DNA of 64,000 nt, taken from the NCBI GenBank assembly GCA_040437565.1, contig JBDOQK010000020.1:372001-436000 (forward strand), in the 5' to 3' direction. Below are positions 37,801 to 47,517 of the stretch, piece after piece. Under the pieces are notes generated by a model. That model worked only from the letters and a program-made list of their open reading frames with translations, did not search any database and was not told the origin of the DNA. The number at the start of each line of letters is the position of its first letter. Positions within the stretch are counted from its first letter, which is position 1. This stretch comes from Albugo candida (lineage: Eukaryota > Oomycota > Peronosporomycetes > Albuginales). Made by a program: the position numbers and the translations under genes.

Positions 37801-38419
37801 TGTTCGGTATCGTCAGGAGGGTCATCACCAGTCTCATTTCCCAGTTCTTCATCACGCTCGCTTTCCATCTCCTTGTCACGCGATGATTCTCTGATATTTC
37901 TACGGAGTTCGCGGGCGTGACGACTTTGGCTATTATTTCCCAATGCAAATTCGATATCGGACTTGGCCTCCATGAAAAAGCGAGCTAGTTCCTCGACTCT
38001 TTGTTTCCTCGCAGCATCCACATGAACTCTCTCCAAATCCTGTCGATGATTTACACCCTTGTTATTGGTAATGCCGATACTTGAAGCTCCGCTGTGCGAT
38101 TTGAGCAAATTCGAATGATCCAAACTCGGCTTCTCCAGCTCACGCTGCAGCCTGACGGGTTCCGCTCTTCCACCGCTTGTTATATGCGTAAATGAGTCCA
38201 GTGTGATCATATGATGCCTATCGTTGCAAATTGAAGCCAATTCGCTCTACGAAATGGAAGTAAATAAACATATAGAAAAAGTGTTTGAAGAATCTGACGA
38301 ACCATAAGACGCGCATAACGATTGTCCATATTTCCTTTGGATTGGATGTCCTGGATCTCATGCAAAACGCTCGCCTGTCGGGTTAGACGAACTTGATTTA
38401 GTCCCGATGTGCTGGACAT
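19883..38419 (-). CDS. Giant HECT E3 ubiquitin ligase (UBA, SPRY x3, MIB/HERC2)
   Basis: After collapsing four false gaps, this gene encodes about 4652 aa in three exons. Exon 1 is 38419-38303. A 56-nt intron (38302-38247) follows. Exon 2 starts at 38246 and ends at 29922. A 51-nt intron (29921-29871) leads to exon 3, which ends at 19883. Approximate domains are a SPRY near 980-1130, two UBA domains near 2515 and 2580 (MMEMGFPKEWCEIAL, LSEMGFPAHWCKKAL), a SPRY near 2665, an MIB/HERC2 domain near 3465 (GPDWKWRDQDGGEGSIG), a SPRY near 3715, and a C-terminal HECT from about 4250. The HECT shows FLGEGVNDYGGPYRAVF and LPHAQTCFFSLSLP, with the catalytic Cys near 4608. HECT enzymes take ubiquitin onto this Cys and pass it to substrates. 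The mix resembles HECTD4/HERC-class giants; exact orthology is uncertain. Confidence 0.88.
23142..23241. other. 100-N gap with overlapping flanks
   Basis: Bases 21972-23141 reappear at 23242-24411 (1170 bp), within the HECT gene. Confidence 0.95.
23242..24411 (-). repeat. Duplicate contig end within HECT gene (third SPRY region)
   Basis: Identical to 21972-23141 where compared, including identical translations in several frames. It is an assembly overlap, not an extra SPRY domain. Confidence 0.9.
27578..27677. other. 100-N gap with overlapping flanks
   Basis: Bases 27230-27577 reappear at 27743-28090 (348 bp). Here the right-hand contig also begins with a fold-back segment (27678-27742). 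Confidence 0.9.
27678..27803. repeat. Inverted repeat / fold-back at contig end
   Basis: About 65 bases from 27678 are the reverse complement of the sequence that follows, turning at GAGATC/GATCTC near 27740-27745. The same bases occur only once, in normal orientation, in the overlapping left contig (about 27213-27290). This marks a chimeric read or assembly palindrome. It creates a false C-terminus in one reading of the UBA region. Confidence 0.85.
29063..29162. other. 100-N gap with overlapping flanks
   Basis: Bases 28092-29062 reappear at 29163-30133 (971 bp). The duplicated block contains the 51-nt intron of the HECT gene. Confidence 0.95.
29163..30133 (-). repeat. Duplicate contig end within HECT gene (intron 2 region)
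   Basis: A copy of 28092-29062. Both copies carry the same intron, which begins GTAAGACGC and ends TTTTCATAG on the minus strand. Confidence 0.9.
29871..29921 (-). other. Predicted 51-nt intron of the HECT gene
   Basis: The frame ending at 29901 closes only because it reads into this intron. Splicing GTAAGA...CATAG joins codons in phase 0 and continues the protein for about another 2377 residues to the catalytic domain. Confidence 0.85.
35649..35748. other. 100-N gap with overlapping flanks
   Basis: Bases 34132-35648 reappear at 35749-37265 (1517 bp), the longest overlap in the window. Confidence 0.95.
35749..37265 (-). repeat. Duplicate contig end within HECT gene (N-terminal third)
   Basis: A copy of 34132-35648. 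If taken at face value it would repeat about 500 residues in the protein. Identity and position against the N run argue for an artefact. Confidence 0.9.
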
Positions 38420-40036
38420 TGAGGATAATGCGATTGCGTGTCCACTACTAGTAACTTAGATGTAAGTCTCGCTATTACGAAGCGTAGTTGTGCAAGGGAA
38501 TGACAAACCGTATTGATTTGGCAGCAAATTGTTGGTCGGATATGGATTCTTCTCCCTTCTTTTTTCGGAATATCCTCCNNNNNNNNNNNNNNNNNNNNNN
38601 NNNNNNNNNNNNNNNNNNNNNNNNNNNNNNNNNNNNNNNNNNNNNNNNNNNNNNNNNNNNNNNNNNNNNNNNNNNNNNTCCCTTCTTTTTTCGGAATATC
38701 CTCCCGAATGCACCTTTGTTACTCGCTTAGGTACGGAGATATTTGATCAATTGTATGCAATGTTGACGCGCTGGAAACGATTGTTCACTCGAGTTTCGAA
38801 ATATAAGCTGACTTTGTGACTAGACAGATACGTGAGAGGGCACATTTGTGTCAGAATAGTGCTGAGTATGATGCATCTACTGAATTGAAAAAAACGCTTT
38901 AAGTAGTGCGTCAGTAACGTATCCGTTCGTCGATGCATACCTGTTTGATTATGCACGCTGCGGTGAAGAAAAGCAGCAGTCATAGAAAATTGAAACGGAC
39001 ACAAAGAGAGCATTAAAGACAACAAGGTTTTGGTATCAAAAGGTGGCAATTGAAGTCTAAGACGAGAATTTTACTTTTATTTCGCTCATTTTGGACCACC
39101 AAATCCTTTCATACCTCTGCTGATTATATAAATCCAATTTTTAGTTTCTTGCTCAAAATAGCGTAGCGGAACAGTGTCTTTCAAAATCTGCGATGAAGCT
39201 ATCATATGGCATGATTGGCCTGACTCAGCTATTACCAATTAAGTCCACGTTCAAAGTGCTTTGCAAACGTCATACGACCATCAAACATGAAAACAATACG
39301 TTCTTTAAACTCTATCTTCATGCAAGAGCCTATAAAATCTCCTACATCACCAAATCGTTCCTGAACCCGACATGCTTGGCGCTCTCTGATCACTCTGACG
39401 CTAAAGAACCATCCAGGTAGATGCCAGGAGTAGAAAATTGTAGCAGCTATTCGCGAAAATGTCTGCCGGCGCAACAAGTCTATTCATAAAACTGATGGGC
39501 GCTACTCTCATTTTATATACAGTCGATATACGACACTGTGACTCATCTAACAGCCAATGAATTTACATTATTGCGCTGTATACAGCGCACAGAAGAATGA
39601 TGTGTAGTGAGTAATACTCGTCACACTCTATGCATCTTCTGAGTGTAAAAGCGCAGCGTCAGAATATGGAATTTTTACAGCGGGTGTTGTGTCATAAAGA
39701 CCAACGAATGAGCTATTCTGTTTCTCCAATGTAAGTAGGCTGTATAGAATTAGGACAGCCCGAGTAAGCAGTGGGTAGTGCACGATCACTCGAACCCTGC
39801 GAGTGAAGTCGAACACAGTGGACCAACGATAGTATATTGTTCATTACACTGTAGTTTGTCTCAGCTATAGACTCATCAGTAGGTGTGAGTAGGGATCATA
39901 CCTGCAAAAACAGTAATGGTGAAATTGAGTAGCTGGCATGCAACGAGGCGAATACGAGCGAATGTTGACAGAAGCTCATTATCCAATTTGAACACTACGA
40001 ATCAGCCAAACACAATTCAAAACACTACAAAATAGG
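38420..40036. other. Intergenic between HECT gene and secreted protein
   Basis: Contains one 100-N gap (38579-38678) flanked by a 26-bp overlap (38553-38578 equals 38679-38704). The rest holds only short frames, for example 39193-39420, without recognisable motifs. It should include the divergent promoters of the HECT gene and the secreted protein. Confidence 0.5.
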
Positions 40037-40804
40037 ATGTTGGATCGAAACACGAAACTGAGTTTAAGTGCCGCAAGTTTTTTCTTTGCATGTGCAAGTC
40101 AAAGCGTAAGTGGAAATATTCAGATGAATGGCCTCACACAGCAATCATTCCTCCGCTCTCGCCAGCTTGATGCTATTGGTGAGGATGGTGGTATACAAAT
40201 AGGCTTCACACCTGACAGCAGCCTGATGGTATACATCCCTTCACGTTTTATTATAAACGCATTGAATCAACAGCAGACTACTACAGAAGGGACTACAGAG
40301 GGAAACACTCAAGAAACTACTGTTGCAACTAATGGCGCTGGTCCTAATCAAGAAAGCCTGTATGAAAATCAAAATACTCAAGGTGGTGGTCAAGGTGGTG
40401 GTGAAAATGGTGAAGGCGGAGGTCAAGGTGGGAGTCAAGGGAATAACAATTATCTGCCTGAAAAAACAGAAAACACTGAAGGTGGTGCACCAGTATCGCT
40501 TCTAACTACACAAGATACTACTACTACTGGAAAACAAACTACTGCTAATGGTGGAACTCCATCAGGCAGTGTGAACGGCTTTGATAACACTGGACTATTA
40601 AAAGAGGGAAAAGTAAATAGCCAACTGTCTACTCTGCCTCCGGACAGCGATAAGACTACCGCACCAGTTACCGAGGGTCCTCCTGAAAACAATACTGGGG
40701 GGTCCACATCGCCTACTGGGAGTCCTTCCACATCGCCTACTGGGAGTCCTTCCACATCGCCTACTGCGGGTCCTAACTCATCCTCCGGGGACGAGAATCA
40801 ATGA
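40037..40804 (+). CDS. Secreted Gly/Ser/Thr-rich repeat protein
   Basis: A 255-aa single-exon protein. The first 26 residues (hydrophobic core LSAASFFFACAS, then QSVSG) look like a signal peptide. The N-terminal domain (about 27-75) is the only non-repetitive part and contains SFLRSRQLD, which resembles but does not match RXLR. The rest is low complexity: Thr-rich TTEGTTEGNTQETT, a Gly/Gln block (GGGQGGGENGEGGGQGG), and a C-terminal tandem STSPTGSP encoded by three 24-bp units at 40703-40774. There is no membrane anchor after the signal. It is likely a surface or wall protein, or a secreted virulence candidate. The function is unknown. Confidence 0.7.
   Translation: MLDRNTKLSLSAASFFFACASQSVSGNIQMNGLTQQSFLRSRQLDAIGEDGGIQIGFTPDSSLMVYIPSRFIINALNQQQTTTEGTTEGNTQETTVATNGAGPNQESLYENQNTQGGGQGGGENGEGGGQGGSQGNNNYLPEKTENTEGGAPVSLLTTQDTTTTGKQTTANGGTPSGSVNGFDNTGLLKEGKVNSQLSTLPPDSDKTTAPVTEGPPENNTGGSTSPTGSPSTSPTGSPSTSPTAGPNSSSGDENQ
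40703..40774 (+). repeat. Tandem repeat, three copies of 24 bp
   Basis: Three head-to-tail 24-bp units encoding STSPTGSP. The third differs by one visible change (GGG to GCG in the Gly codon region). A length-variable coding minisatellite. Confidence 0.85.
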
Positions 40805-40922
40805 AGAGGGACTGATCATCTCCCACAGGATATATACCACAAATCTTTGCACTGCAAAAGGTGGAAACTATCAGAAACCTGCAAACAAACGTCTCATTGC
40901 TCTTTTTCTTTATAATACATTT

Positions 40923-41022
40923 NNNNNNNNNNNNNNNNNNNNNNNNNNNNNNNNNNNNNNNNNNNNNNNNNNNNNNNNNNNNNNNNNNNNNNNNNNNNNN
41001 NNNNNNNNNNNNNNNNNNNNNN
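40923..41022. other. 100-N gap without visible flank overlap
   Basis: The only N run in the window where I see no repeated sequence at the two edges, so some sequence is probably truly missing here. It cuts the 5' end of the next gene. Confidence 0.7.
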
Positions 41023-41024
41023 AT

Positions 41025-41716
41025 ATCGAGACCTTGCGAGAGATCTTAGGACTCATACATCAGCTCTTTAGTGAGATCAAAGGATTGAACACAAGGGCTC
41101 CACTACAGCTCAGTTCAATTTTGTTCTCTCACGACAACAGCGCATCACAATGGGCTTCGGTCGATTCAATACCGTGCCCAACGCAGGATGCGTCAAATCC
41201 TTCAGTTATAACTGAAAAGGATGACACCATGGAAATCAACAGCACACAGGAATATATTGGTGACGTACAGGACTCTACTCTACTGGATACCAAGACGGCA
41301 TCGAACTCGAAACTCTATCATTCGTGTTTTCCGGAAGATAACTTGGATTCGTACTCCAGAATCACTTCATTAAATGCTCAGTACATCAAACTTAGTGAAA
41401 AATTGCTCAAACAAATTCGACGGGGCGGGAACGAAATGCGGGAAGATACAGCAAACACTGATCAGGCCTCATTGGACAATCGCAATAGTGTGGAAACACT
41501 TCGCTGTCAACGTGATCGACTTCGCAAGGTTACTTAGCAACCTCCATGCTCGTTTTTGAAGCTGATTGATGATTTTTGTATGCTGGATAGGAAGTATATG
41601 ATCGCAATTTGGTGTTGAAAAATCTTATTGTTCGGCTGAGACGTTTTGAGCGATCCCTGCTGATTGTTGATTCATTATCAATGGGTCAAAATGCTGGCGT
41701 CATGGAGCGTGTCTGA
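41025..41716 (+). CDS. Possible Mediator subunit 30 (5' end lost in gap)
   Basis: The open frame runs out of the gap (first full codons at 41025) to 41528. A 62-nt intron (41529-41590, GTTACT...GGATAG) then joins in phase to 41591-41716. The visible part is about 210 aa. It starts with a helix (ETLREILGLIHQLFSEIKGL), has a Ser/Thr-rich middle, and ends in a strong heptad helix (LRKEVYDRNLVLKNLIVRLR). A short N-terminal helix, a variable linker and a C-terminal coiled coil near the end is the shape of MED30. Sequence similarity by eye is modest, so this is a suggestion only. It is convergent with the DHHC gene, which ends 170 bp away. Confidence 0.4.
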
Positions 41717-41887
41717 GTCATCTGAACGCAATCGTGTATCCTTGAAGAAGTGTGTTCCGGTAGAATCCCTCTGAAATTGGCACAGAAAACGCTAATACAT
41801 CACCGCCGTAGTTTCCGCACTCTAAATGACACCTTGAATATATTTGGTCTTCCAATTTACATATACCAATCTGAGAGGCCATCTTGA

Positions 41888-44284
41888 CTACTGTTTTGCA
41901 GAATCACGATCGTCTGGGATTCCCGTGCAAGTATTTGGTGTGTCTAGCCCCGTTACGTATTCTGTTTCAGAATCACCAGCTTGTTGTTGCGGAGTCTCCA
42001 CGCTGCATTTATTGCTAGAAAAGATCGAGTTTGCACCCATGAGCCTCCCAAAGCCTCTTCTGGAAACAGCTGGATTGTCGAGGCTAGCAGTCGCGATATT
42101 GTTCTGTGGTGAGACCACCTGCGAAGAAGCATTCGTCCGTATGCTAGATTCAAATCTATTTTCGCTTGATCTTGTACCTATAACTTCTAATTCATCATCC
42201 ACTTCTGCCTCAATCAGCTCCTCATCAATCTTCTGGCTGGCTGAAACATCAGAATAATGAGCCATTCCTGCATCCCCGCTTTTGTCGATTTTGGTGTCAG
42301 CAGTACGCTTCCGAAATGGGCCAACATTGCCACACCATCGCCATCTTGCCTTCTGTATTTCAAAAATTATATAGCAGATAATGTGAATGAAAGCGTCAAT
42401 TTGGCAGAGCAGCCATTTATATCGACTCAGATTGGATGTACACTTACCGATATCTCTCTTTCTCGTGCCAGCTTCAGCTTTCGCTTGCGTACAATGTAGT
42501 CATACGTTGTGAGATGTCTAAAAGCTACGCACAAAACGATGAGCGTGAGAAGCTGAACAAGGTGGCTCCTTACCAAGCATCAAATGGAAGCATGTTAGTT
42601 GACATATCAGGAACCATAGCGGCAATAAAATTCCAATCAAAATTCCATGGACGATTTTGGTGGCGTGTAAAGGAAAGCGGTAAGAAGAACATGACGATTC
42701 CATATCACGACTCACGGAGCATCCAAAAGCTTTTCCTGCTACAGAAGAATTTCAACATGATTGTTCTAGTATCAGTAACCGACTCGTGTGCGAAATCACC
42801 TCGTCTTTGGATCAATTGTGGCTCGGCAAAGGCTTTATACAAAACATAGATTGATAAGGAAAGCTGTATACTGAGAATAAAAGACGTTCCGAGAATTGCA
42901 ATACTGAATGAAAAATAGTTTTTTTGACCAATGCAATTATTGAGCCATTTGCAATGATGATCGAATACTTGGATGCACTTATCGCACAGACGACAATGAC
43001 GGCTACCATCTTGACTACCATTAGGCGATATTTGTCAAAACATCTATGACTTGTGCATCACAAATCACGTACACATAGTGCATACAGACATTGCAGTAAA
43101 CTTGATTCTCGTTCGTGGGCTGAGGAGTAGACATTTGCTGCAAAAAAGTATCAAACTGTGCGTTCATTTCGACTAAATGTACAAGAAAAATGCATGATAC
43201 CGATGGGCGCAAAATCGAATTGTCCGCNNNNNNNNNNNNNNNNNNNNNNNNNNNNNNNNNNNNNNNNNNNNNNNNNNNNNNNNNNNNNNNNNNNNNNNNN
43301 NNNNNNNNNNNNNNNNNNNNNNNNNNNGCACAAAACGATGAGCGTGAGAAGCTGAACAAGGTGGCTCCTTACCAAGCATCAAATGGAAGCATGTTAGTTG
43401 ACATATCAGGAACCATAGCGGCAATAAAATTCCAATCAAAATTCCATGGACGATTTTGGTGGCGTGTAAAGGAAAGCGGTAAGAAGAACATGACGATTCC
43501 ATATCACGACTCACGGAGCATCCAAAAGCTTTTCCTGCTACAGAAGAATTTCAACATGATTGTTCTAGTATCAGTAACCGACTCGTGTGCGAAATCACCT
43601 CGTCTTTGGATCAATTGTGGCTCGGCAAAGGCTTTATACAAAACATAGATTGATAAGGAAAGCTGTATACTGAGAATAAAAGACGTTCCGAGAATTGCAA
43701 TACTGAATGAAAAATAGTTTTTTTGACCAATGCAATTATTGAGCCATTTGCAATGATGATCGAATACTTGGATGCACTTATCGCACAGACGACAATGACG
43801 GCTACCATCTTGACTACCATTAGGCGATATTTGTCAAAACATCTATGACTTGTGCATCACAAATCACGTACACATAGTGCATACAGACATTGCAGTAAAC
43901 TTGATTCTCGTTCGTGGGCTGAGGAGTAGACATTTGCTGCAAAAAAGTATCAAACTGTGCGTTCATTTCGACTAAATGTACAAGAAAAATGCATGATACC
44001 GATGGGCGCAAAATCGAATTGTCCGCAGGGTCGATCGATGTGCAATGATATACCGACAGCACGATTCCAAGCGCCACGATGCCGTATATCTGTTGAATAC
44101 GAGCATTCTCAAACCTCGAGTCCATGTCAATTGAGTGTGAACTTACGGCACTGAATATAATACTCGTTTTGATATGCAAAAAAGGTGTGATGAAAGCATA
44201 AAAGCTTATCAATATGACCGGAAACACGATCCAAGTTGCGAATTGTAATTTGTGCATAGGAGCTTGCCATCCATTCGTTCGCAT
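41888..44284 (-). CDS. DHHC palmitoyltransferase (ZDHHC1/11-like)
   Basis: A protein S-acyltransferase of about 444 aa after collapsing the gap. Exons are 44284-43872, 43813-43599, 43537-43373, 42524-42448 and 42352-41888, with introns of 58, 61, 49 and 95 nt that are all phase-consistent. The N-terminus [14 protein letters not shown] and the SIDPAD segment after TM2 are typical of the ZDHHC1/11 branch. Across the first splice the cysteine-rich domain has exact spacing: CNVC (131-134), HC (144-145), C148, C151, then DHHC at 156-159 with KWLNNC after it. TM3 and TM4 ([20 protein letters not shown]) follow, then LTTYDYIV and a charged cytosolic tail. Cys159 would carry the acyl intermediate. 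No single open frame shows this gene; it appears only after splicing. Confidence 0.88.
43228..43327. other. 100-N gap with overlapping flanks
   Basis: Bases 42529-43227 reappear at 43328-44026 (699 bp), inside the DHHC gene. Confidence 0.95.
43328..44026 (-). repeat. Duplicate contig end within the DHHC gene
   Basis: A copy of 42529-43227 carrying exons 2 and 3 and their introns. It is identical where compared. Confidence 0.9.
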
Positions 44285-44366
44285 TCTGAGGGACTATGCC
44301 TCTCACCAGACCTTTTTGCAGTAGAATATCGCTATCAATTGTAGGGAGTATCGACTTTGTTATCAC

Positions 44367-46565
44367 GTATTGCGCTTAGTTATGAGTTTTGCAGGATACT
44401 GAACGTCGAATCGAGAAACGATCGATTCAATTTACAACCAATCAGAGGTTCATTCTCGAATAGATCAAAACATTACTTTGAAGCAAAATTGTCTCAAGTC
44501 AGAAATAAACATCGCAATTATCTCAGCTGTGTCGACAGAAATTGAGTAGATAAAGACTGCAAGTTATTCCGTTGAATGGAGCCATTCATCAATGTGCGTT
44601 GGCCGTACTGAGATAAGGGGACGTAGAGGGACTTTTGAATCGGACAAACAATCACCGAAATGAGCGTTGGGTTCATTCACTGTGGCAATTGTACAACGAC
44701 TGGAATTACTTCAAAATATCTAAGTGTATTAGATAAAGTCACGAAATATGATGGATGCATATCACAAAGGCTGAATTCTGATTTTATAATCAACATAATC
44801 ACTGAGCAGCAACGCTTGACTTAGTACTGGCGATGATATGCGAAATTGAAAACTGAGCACTGGAATGGTTGGGGACATCAGATCAAGTAGCTCCAATCGG
44901 GCCCAGTGGTGAGACAAAGTCTCTTTTTTGCAAGTACCTGTACGATATATCTTTTATATACTGAAAGAGGAGTTTATATCGTCTTGTATTCATGGAATTA
45001 TCTGCGATTACAGCACAAATTGTGGTTTCGAGAGGCAAGTAGATCACGAAAGTGCCAGGTTTTTCGAAAGTGTTTGCAGATCTGTGCGTACAAATGTCAT
45101 GCCTTCTTTTCGACTGGAAGAAAAAGATTCGCCGAACGTTAGTACGTGGGATGCGAGCAGATTAAGGTTGTATATCAGTGCTAATGATATCTATGACGTG
45201 AATCAAAGGGTCAGAGAAGTAGGGTTTGTATGTACATCAACGAAACATCGGACATGCACTGCGTTTTTTACAAGAGAGATATTATGCAACATGACAAAAT
45301 GACGAATGATTTTAATCAGAACGCTCTCGTTAACTAACGATACTGCATCGACAGCTTGTACAAGTCATCGATCGGCCAAAGCTGAGTAAGTGGAGCGATA
45401 TATGAAGAGCGAGCGTGCTATACGGAAGCATTGCAGGGCTATATAGATGAAGTCGCGCTACATTTCGTCAAAAGGGGTCAACTTGTTGATTTGTTCCCCA
45501 AGCCAACCTCTACCACTCATTTTCGATGAAGTATATGCAAGTCTTGATGGATTTCTCCTCTATCAATTCGACTCGATCAATAAACAGAATGTGGTTATCG
45601 CACTGACTGTGTACATCACATTGATCAATGATGCTCCATGTACTTCTTCGGAATAACCAAATAAGATGACATTACTGTACAGCCACAGCCAAGAGTGCCA
45701 TCAACATCAAAGGGTGTGACACAAGCGGAAGCTGAAACTGGGGTGGTGACTCTGTTTACTACAAACGAGCTGCTTGGTGTACTATTTGGTGCCGGCTACA
45801 GGTCCGACGGCAAGGCCACCCAATTGCTACATGTAGTCTTCCGTCAGTAGAAGAAAACACCGAATGTTTTGCTGTCGTCAGAAACTTCTCTCAAGAGCGT
45901 ATACAATAGTGCTCCAAGTGTCAAAAACTCAAGTGGTATCGATCACATCGATACATCTGAAGCACGCATCTGCATGCAACAATGCGTTGCAAGTCTGGCT
46001 GAGGAGGTAATCAATAACGAGTCATCCAGAGCTTGCTAGCTTGTAGGGGAGCAGTCAACTACTGGATTTTGATCACCTGAACAGTAACGTCGTTACAATC
46101 CGACCATGTGACGGATGTCATCTCGTGTAACCCACGTTCTCTTCTTTGCCAAATCCTCTCAGATTAAAATGCGATGCCGAATAGACCTCACCTTCTATAT
46201 ATCAAACCTAATCGAGCAATAGCTCAATCTGCATGTGGGTTCTACCTCGGACAGCGACAATTACTTTTCCCCCATTTCTGTATGCCACGCGCGCGGTCGC
46301 TATGAACAGTTAAAGCAATCGATAACAGTAGAATCTTAGACGGACTTTTGTATCAGAAAGGAAGAGAATTTAGTTTATTATCTCGATTATGAATTTGGTG
46401 AACGGTAGTCACTACAAAGCTAAATACTGTCATGAAATCATTTCAATGGTCCACCGTGTGATCGCGTTCGAAGTATCGTCACATTCGACCGGATTTTGTA
46501 GGATTGTTCACATCGTCTGATCCATTCCGTTGTAAAGGTATTTAATCTGACTACAACAACGTCAA
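44367..46565. other. Intergenic, 2.2 kb, no clear gene
   Basis: Short frames on both strands. A 49-codon stretch ending in TAG near 45850 (including TGVVTLFTTNELLGVLFGAG) is richer in GC than its surroundings and may be a fragment of a former gene. There is no start or family assignment. Confidence 0.45.
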
Positions 46566-47276
46566 ATGGGAGCATCGATTACAATCATGAACGATACTGG
46601 AAAAGACTGGCGCTGTCTTTTATCTCCTGACCATAAAGCCTTGGGAATTGCCAGTGTGGTTTCTCTAATCATCTCAATTGTCTCAACGATTGTATACACT
46701 GGAGCGATCATCTATCCGTGGATTGAAGCCATGTCAGCTGCAGGAAGAGCAAAGTGGATAGGAGTATCTGTTGGCACGTGGCGAGGTTTCACTACCGCCA
46801 TGTTACCGTTCGCTAATACGGCAGCAGGTATTGGTGCTGTTTCCACGTTCTCTGTCTGTGTAGCACGAGCAATAAATGAATTACTGGATACGCGCGGATA
46901 TGTCATTATTCCTGCAGGTGGCTACCATCGATTTGATCCCATGGGGCCATGGCTTTGGCAACAGGGAACTTGTGTAAATGTTTCGGCAACAAATGCCACC
47001 AATGTTCACACAGAAACAATTTGCATGCGACCAATTTTCAGCGGATCCATCTTTCATCACGAACGGAGATATGGAATTCAGTCATGGATAGACAAAAAAG
47101 GAACGGTTGGGAGTGATTACAGAGCTTTCTCAAACAGCAGTACAGGAACCCCACAAACGCAACAAAATAGTTTGATTCCACGGTTCAAGTCCGCCTCTGC
47201 ATCATTCACCAAAATCGATGAGCCGCCCAGCGTTTTATCTAATCGCGACGATGCTCTTTTCGACAGGATTAGATAG
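46566..47276 (+). CDS. Membrane protein of unknown function
   Basis: A 236-aa single-exon protein. I do not recognise a characterised family. After a short start (MGASITIMNDTGKDWRCLL) there is a hydrophobic helix (IASVVSLIISIVSTIVYTGAIIYPW). A region with several small hydrophobic stretches follows (about 60-105, including FTTAMLPFANTAAGIGAVSTFS), then GGYHRFDPMGPWLWQQGTC and a Cys/Asn-rich stretch with possible N-glycosylation sites (NVSA, NATN). The last about 55 residues are Ser/Thr-rich and hydrophilic. Two cysteines (GTC and TIC) may pair. The Met-Gly start followed by Ser at position 4 is a weak myristoylation match. Neighbouring genes give no hint of the role. Confidence 0.6.
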   Translation: MGASITIMNDTGKDWRCLLSPDHKALGIASVVSLIISIVSTIVYTGAIIYPWIEAMSAAGRAKWIGVSVGTWRGFTTAMLPFANTAAGIGAVSTFSVCVARAINELLDTRGYVIIPAGGYHRFDPMGPWLWQQGTCVNVSATNATNVHTETICMRPIFSGSIFHHERRYGIQSWIDKKGTVGSDYRAFSNSSTGTPQTQQNSLIPRFKSASASFTKIDEPPSVLSNRDDALFDRIR

Positions 47277-47517
47277 TGAGGATTCCTGCCGCTCTTTGCG
47301 ATCTAAAATCATTATAATATTGAAATTAATCCTCGAGTTCACAGCCTTCACATTATGCATGAAATGGTACGCTGCCCAGAGTTGTTTTATGATTCCGATT
47401 GGTAGTTCAGGCTTTATTGGCTGCGTGCATCCTGATCACTTCTCCAACATTATTATTGTTGGGCACTTGTAAGTAATACACATCTTCCGATTCACTATAG
47501 TGTCTGCGTGTACATAC

